Below, piece by piece: positions 59,803 through 64,000 of a stretch of 64,000 bases of DNA. Position 1 is the first letter of the stretch. Every line of letters begins with the position of its first letter. The stretch covers positions 868,001 through 932,000 of the forward strand of contig NZ_FOUX01000003.1 in assembly GCF_900114995.1 (NCBI RefSeq), read 5' to 3'. The notes under the pieces are model-generated. The model searched no databases, had not been told where the DNA came from, and saw nothing but the letters and a program-made list of their open reading frames with translations. A program made the translations under genes and the position numbers. The stretch comes from Chitinophaga sp. YR627. GTDB taxonomy: Bacteria; Bacteroidota; Bacteroidia; Chitinophagales; Chitinophagaceae.

Positions 59803-61214
59803 TGACGAAACACGATCAGTCTTTTATAGAATCATTGCTGAGGCATAAAGGCAATACTGTAAGGGAAAACCAGCAGGCATTGTTCGAGAAGTTTATACAG
59901 GAAGAACATATCCTTCAGGCCGTGCAGATGATTATAAAATCTCAAAACGATATAGTGGAATCCTGGAAAGAAAGATCAATGATCGACGATATCCTGCAGA
60001 AGCATATTACATTGCCCAATGGCAGGGTAAACAAAGCATACAATTTCACATTTGATCCTGCAGCATTGGGATTACAGGAAATGGGAGACTTTGACTGGAG
60101 CATACCACCGGAACTGGGTATTGCTTTCGATGAAGCGACCAATACGATTTCCGGTATACCAAAACAGCAGGGCGAATTTATTTTGTCACTGCTGTTCCGT
60201 TTGAAGCATCATCCGGCTGACAGAGCATTCTCCGAAAAGAAAATACATCTTGTTGTTAACCCGGACCCGAAATCATTGTGGCAGTATCTGCCTTCCGATA
60301 AGGAAGATAAATACTGGCAGCCTGACCAGGATGCAGTAACGTTGCCTTTTGGTGACCGCAAACTGGTGATTGCTTCAAAGAGAGGACGTAGTCATGCGCA
60401 TGAAGGTAAATTCAGAGATGATAGCTTTGGATGCGATTTTAATACGGAGAAAGGATGGGGGATCATAACAGTAGCTGATGGTGCCGGTTCTGCGAAATAC
60501 AGCCGTAAAGGGGCTAAGATAGCCTGTAATGCGGCCGTGACCAGTTTCCAGGAACTACTTGCCAGCGACAGGATCACTGTGCTGGAAGAAGCCCTTGCTG
60601 CTTATCTGGGTGATCCTAATGAAGACAACCAGAAAAAAGTGAGTGTACAGTTTATCGAGCAACTTGGTAAGCTGGCCTTTATCGCCCAGGGAAAGATCAA
60701 ACAGGAAGCCCAGGACAACGGAGCGGAAGTGAAAGATTATGCCACGACCCTTATTTTTGCCCTGGTGAAAAAATATGCAGCTGGTTATGTGATCAGCTCC
60801 TTCTGGGTAGGAGATGGTGGTATCGGCATTTACCAGGACACTACAGGCGAGGCTTTTGTCATGGGTACGCCTGATAGTGGTGAATTTGCCGGACAGACAC
60901 GTTTCCTGACGATGTCTGATATTTTCGCAAACGGTGCTTATGTGAACCGTATCCGCTTCAAAGTAGTACCTGATTTCACAGCATTACTGCTGATGACGGA
61001 CGGTATTACTGATCCTAAGTTCCAGACGGACGCCAATCTTCAGAAAAATGAGGTCTGGCGTGAACTGTGGAAGGATCTGAACGGCACTAATGAAGATGGT
61101 GCGAAAGTAAACTTTGCCGGTTCACCCGCAGAGGTACAGGAATGCCTGCTTAGTTGGCTGGATTTCTGGTCTCCGGGCAATCATGACGATCGTACCATTG
61201 CTATTTTATACTGA
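59802..61214 (+). CDS. PP2C-type Ser/Thr phosphatase with Ig-like (He_PIG-like) N-terminal domain
   Basis: A 470-residue protein. PP2C motifs are RDDSF (205-209), VADGAGSAKYSRKGA (224-238), GDGGIGIY, MTDGITDP and the final HDDRTIAI, supplying the two-metal Asp residues. Residues about 80-152 look like a He_PIG-type Ig-like domain (IPPELGIAFDEATNTISGIP then KQQGEF). Residues 1-75 are helical. It would dephosphorylate targets of the adjacent kinase, and forms the TerY-P triad with the VWA and kinase genes. Confidence 0.88.
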   Translation: MTKHDQSFIESLLRHKGNTVRENQQALFEKFIQEEHILQAVQMIIKSQNDIVESWKERSMIDDILQKHITLPNGRVNKAYNFTFDPAALGLQEMGDFDWSIPPELGIAFDEATNTISGIPKQQGEFILSLLFRLKHHPADRAFSEKKIHLVVNPDPKSLWQYLPSDKEDKYWQPDQDAVTLPFGDRKLVIASKRGRSHAHEGKFRDDSFGCDFNTEKGWGIITVADGAGSAKYSRKGAKIACNAAVTSFQELLASDRITVLEEALAAYLGDPNEDNQKKVSVQFIEQLGKLAFIAQGKIKQEAQDNGAEVKDYATTLIFALVKKYAAGYVISSFWVGDGGIGIYQDTTGEAFVMGTPDSGEFAGQTRFLTMSDIFANGAYVNRIRFKVVPDFTALLLMTDGITDPKFQTDANLQKNEVWRELWKDLNGTNEDGAKVNFAGSPAEVQECLLSWLDFWSPGNHDDRTIAILY

Positions 61215-61225
61215 TAAGGGATTAC

Positions 61226-62743
61226 ATGAGCAACATTATCACAGTAACAGCGCAGGACGGGAAAACCTATCAATATGTTGATAACGGTGATCCTATGCAG
61301 GGAGGAATGAAGGACGTGTACTTTTCTCCGGATAAGTCATATGTCGTGGCATTCTTCCGGGATAAACAGGACTTCAATTCCAAAGAACGACTCAACAATA
61401 TTGTCAACGTTTTCAGAGACAGGATCTTCAATCAGCCGGGAGGCGAATACTGGAAAGACCTGTTCTGCTGGCCAAATAATATTGTAGAACGTGATGGAAA
61501 GACCGGCATTATCGTGCCGGTGTATCAGCAGAAATTCTTCTTTACCACAGGATATAATGCCGGCGCCGCCCAGATGGTTTCCATCGCGGGAAAGGAAAAA
61601 GAAGGCCGCTGGTTTGCCTCTCCGCAGTTCAGGAGCCGTCAGTTCAAACTGCACCTGGACCCGAGCGAACTGGGGGACTGGTTCAAATTCTTCCTTATCA
61701 ATATCAAGATCGCACGTGCGGTAAGACGTATGCATGCTGCCGGACTGGCGCATTCTGATCTTTCCTATAAGAACGTGCTGATAGATCCCCGTACAGGGAG
61801 TGCGACGATCATTGATATCGACGGACTGGTAGTACCAGGTAAATTTCCTCCTGACGTGATCGGTACGCCTGATTTCATCGCTCCGGAGGTAATGGCCACC
61901 AAGCATCTTCCAAAAGAAGATCCGGCCCGTAAACTGCCTAGTATTGCGACTGACAGGCATGCCCTGGCAGTCATGATCTATATGTACCTGCTGTATCGTC
62001 ATCCGCTGCGTGGTGGAAAGATCCATGATACGGATGCGCAGAAGGACGAAGAACTGTCTATGGGCGCCAGGGCTCTCTTTATAGAACATCCTACAGATGC
62101 CTCCAACCGGCCGCGTCTGGATCAGGTAAAACCAACACATCTGCCCTGGGCAGACGTGAGTAAAGTGCCATATACCATTTGTGGCCCGTACCTGAAGGAA
62201 CTGTTCGATAAGGCTTTCATCGATGGTCTGCATAATCCATCCCTGCGCCCTACGGCGGACGAGTGGGAGCAGGCGCTGATCAAAACGGTAGACCTGCTGC
62301 AACCTTGCCAGAATAAGAACTGTGACCAGAAGTGGTTCGTATTTGACAATACGACCAGTCCCTGCTGTCCACATTGTAATACACCCTATCGCGGACAATT
62401 ACCTGTGCTTAATTTGTATTGGTCGAGAAAACCGGGTAGCTTTACGCCCGAAAATCACCGGTTAATGGTTTATCATAACCAGTATTTGTATCCCTGGCAT
62501 GTGAATAGAAACATTTATCCGAACGAAAGACTAACAGATCAGCAGAAAAAACCGGTGGGATATTTTGTATTTCATAATAATAAGTGGCAACTTGTCAATC
62601 AAACGCTTACATCATTGAAAGACGTTACCGAAGGAAAAGATATTCCGGTGAATTCTATGGTGGAGCTAACAGACAATAAACAGCTGCTGCTGTCTCAGGA
62701 AGAAGGGGGACGGCTTGTTGTGGTACAACTCGTAAACAATTAG
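61226..62743 (+). CDS. Ter-associated protein kinase with C-terminal zinc-ribbon-like segment
   Basis: A 505-residue kinase. The catalytic loop is HSDLSYKNVL (H176, D178, N183), the metal loop is IIDIDG (D197/D199), and GTPDFIAPE (213-221) is a well-formed activation-segment end. The N-lobe glycine region is GGMKDVYFSPDKSYVVAFFR, where the usual beta-3 Lys position looks replaced. The part from about residue 365 has CQNKNC and CCPHCNTPY, a zinc-ribbon-like pattern. It pairs with the upstream phosphatase. Confidence 0.85.
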   Translation: MSNIITVTAQDGKTYQYVDNGDPMQGGMKDVYFSPDKSYVVAFFRDKQDFNSKERLNNIVNVFRDRIFNQPGGEYWKDLFCWPNNIVERDGKTGIIVPVYQQKFFFTTGYNAGAAQMVSIAGKEKEGRWFASPQFRSRQFKLHLDPSELGDWFKFFLINIKIARAVRRMHAAGLAHSDLSYKNVLIDPRTGSATIIDIDGLVVPGKFPPDVIGTPDFIAPEVMATKHLPKEDPARKLPSIATDRHALAVMIYMYLLYRHPLRGGKIHDTDAQKDEELSMGARALFIEHPTDASNRPRLDQVKPTHLPWADVSKVPYTICGPYLKELFDKAFIDGLHNPSLRPTADEWEQALIKTVDLLQPCQNKNCDQKWFVFDNTTSPCCPHCNTPYRGQLPVLNLYWSRKPGSFTPENHRLMVYHNQYLYPWHVNRNIYPNERLTDQQKKPVGYFVFHNNKWQLVNQTLTSLKDVTEGKDIPVNSMVELTDNKQLLLSQEEGGRLVVVQLVNN

Positions 62744-62778
62744 TCTATCAACGAAAAACAAGAAAATAACAAACAACT

Positions 62779-63594
62779 ATGCAAATCGCTGAAATGTTCC
62801 AGCAGATCATGGATAACCCGATCCCGGCGTTACTGATCGTTGGAAACCTGATTATTATTGAAAGCCTCTTGTCGGTGGATAATGCGGCTGTACTGGCTAC
62901 AATGGTAATGGACCTGCCTAAGGATCAACGTAACAGAGCCCTGAAATACGGTATTATAGGAGCTTACGTGTTCCGTGGTATCTGTCTGCTGTTTGCGTCT
63001 CTCCTCATTAAAGTATGGTGGCTGAAGCCGATCGGTGGTCTTTATCTCCTGTACCTGACCTTTGACTATTTTAAGAAGAAAGCGGAGAAATCCCGGGCTG
63101 AAAAAGCTGGTGTTGTAGAAGAGGAAGCTGAGGAAATTGACAAAAGCCAGAACTGGTTATATAAATCTACTATTGGCTGGATGGGTCAGTTCTGGGCTAC
63201 AGTGGCACTGGTAGAAATTATGGACCTCGCGTTCTCTATTGATAACGTATTTGCAGCAGTTGCATTCAGCGATAATATCGTACTGATCTGGACCGGTGTA
63301 TTTATCGGTATCCTGGCCATGCGTTTTGTAGCACAGGGTTTCGTACGCCTGATGGAAAAATATCCTTTCCTCGAAACAGCCGCATTCCTGGTAATCGGTG
63401 TACTGGGTATCAAACTGATGCTGGCTATTTACGAACATTTCTTCCCGGAAACAGCAGCTTCCAAATTCCTGGAAAGCCATGAGGCTGACTGGGCTACTTC
63501 TATCATCACAGTGTCTATCTTCCTGATTCCTATCATCACAAGTGCACTGTTCAACTACCCTAAAAAACATAAGGTAGAACCAAAAGCTGAATAG
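62779..63594 (+). CDS. terC: TerC family integral membrane protein
   Basis: A 271-residue membrane protein with about seven helices. The paired acidic motifs ESLLSVDNAAVLA (about 28-40) and EIMDLAFSIDNVFAAVAF (about 145-162) are diagnostic of TerC. A charged cytoplasmic loop with EEEAEEIDKS lies at about residues 100-125. TerC proteins bind or transport Mn or other cations and anchor Ter complexes. It is the last gene of the locus, 35 bases after the kinase. Confidence 0.93.
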   Translation: MQIAEMFQQIMDNPIPALLIVGNLIIIESLLSVDNAAVLATMVMDLPKDQRNRALKYGIIGAYVFRGICLLFASLLIKVWWLKPIGGLYLLYLTFDYFKKKAEKSRAEKAGVVEEEAEEIDKSQNWLYKSTIGWMGQFWATVALVEIMDLAFSIDNVFAAVAFSDNIVLIWTGVFIGILAMRFVAQGFVRLMEKYPFLETAAFLVIGVLGIKLMLAIYEHFFPETAASKFLESHEADWATSIITVSIFLIPIITSALFNYPKKHKVEPKAE

Positions 63595-63626
63595 TATTTA
63601 ACAGATACACCCAACAGCAACATATT

Positions 63627-63657
63627 AAAAAGGACCAGCCTATCGCTGGTCCTTTTG
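63627..63657. terminator. Bidirectional terminator after terC
   Basis: AAAAGGACCAGC pairs with GCTGGTCCTTTT around CTATC, between two convergent genes. Confidence 0.82.
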
Positions 63658-63684
63658 CTTTGATAACAAGTGCTCACCCGTTAC

Positions 63685-64000
63685 TTAAGCAGAAATGTAG
63701 ATAGTATGCGTCAGATCATACCCCCCTGTGGTTGTGTTGGCAGTCAGCGTTGCCAGTTCATTGTCCAGTGAATCCATAATAATATTGTCCTGCGCATTGG
63801 TCATAGAATTCTGTCCATGTGCACTGTATAATGAGGTCTTATAAACTGCTGTGTTGATGGCATCCGGGAAAGCGATCTGCGTGGTCAGTTTCAGCGAACT
63901 ATCCACATAGATCTGTGCATGTATGTGTGTGACACGACCTGTATACCATCCCGGATAAACAGAGGTGAATTTTACTTGTCCGTTACTATCGCTATATTGT
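63685..64000 (-). CDS. Intradiol ring-cleavage dioxygenase-like protein, partial
   Basis: Only the C-terminal part lies in the window: the frame is open from the right edge (64000) to the stop at 63685. The visible residues include DSNGQVKFTSVYPGWYTGR followed by VTHIHAQIY, matching the conserved iron-ligand region (Tyr, Arg, His, His) of intradiol dioxygenases in Bacteroidota. These open catechol-type rings with non-haem iron. Its substrate and N-terminus, including any signal peptide, cannot be seen. Confidence 0.75.
   Translation of the reverse strand, partial: QYSDSNGQVKFTSVYPGWYTGRVTHIHAQIYVDSSLKLTTQIAFPDAINTAVYKTSLYSAHGQNSMTNAQDNIIMDSLDNELATLTANTTTGGYDLTHTIYISA

Overview
The window looks like chromosome of a Bacteroidota member of the Chitinophagaceae, most likely Chitinophaga or a close relative. 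Reasons: repeated TAnnTTTG -7 boxes with little Shine-Dalgarno signal, an ECF sigma/FecR pair, GldA, DUF6134 and head-GIN proteins, carboxypeptidase-regulatory-like domains, and no encoded CCA on the tRNA. No insertion sequence, integrase, phage gene, rRNA or CRISPR array was seen; one tRNA-Arg(CCG) is present. Most of the window is ordinary chromosomal housekeeping and accessory content.

Layout. 1-5.5 kb: GntR regulator with an Fsr-like MFS pump (cut by the left edge), TPR membrane protein, MarC, tRNA-Arg, GT2 glycosyltransferase, SRPBCC protein. 5.5-11.1 kb: a three-gene MksFEB/Wadjet-like SMC operon (DUF3375, DUF4194, SbcC/MukB-type ATPase) with no JetD nuclease. 11.1-20 kb: iron alcohol dehydrogenase, cupin, three tandem paralogues with a Cys motif, a membrane segment and a regulatory-like domain, an alpha/beta hydrolase divergent from an HxlR regulator, and a serine hydrolase. 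20-28 kb: YceI, PaaN-type dehydrogenase, TPR protein, DUF1015, SerC, S1/P1-like nuclease/phospholipase, DUF502, and a perfect 62-bp palindrome. 28.2-35.5 kb: TetR-TolC-adaptor-RND efflux operon behind a palindromic operator-promoter. 35.6-45.2 kb: AIM24-like protein, kynureninase, a Gly-rich/2H phosphoesterase fusion, FecR and ECF sigma, head-GIN lipoprotein, Bax inhibitor-1 protein, and a 2-oxoacid:acceptor oxidoreductase alpha subunit without an adjacent beta subunit. 45-53 kb: DUF6134, Gfo/Idh/MocA oxidoreductase, nucleoside-type MFS, DUF2071, endonuclease III, FtsB/DivIC-like protein, enolase and GldA.

53.6-63.6 kb is the most system-like region: twelve collinear, often overlapping genes forming a Ter stress-response locus. 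It holds three TerD proteins, three TerY-like VWA proteins (one with a zinc ribbon), a HAD phosphatase and a phosphoribosyltransferase between TerD genes, a small two-helix membrane protein, a PP2C phosphatase with an Ig-like insert, a protein kinase with a zinc-ribbon-like tail, and TerC. The VWA-phosphatase-kinase order matches the TerY-P triad, suggesting a phosphorylation-controlled, calcium-binding, membrane-linked stress or defence complex coupled to a small nucleotide-type biosynthetic module. The window ends inside an intradiol dioxygenase-like gene.
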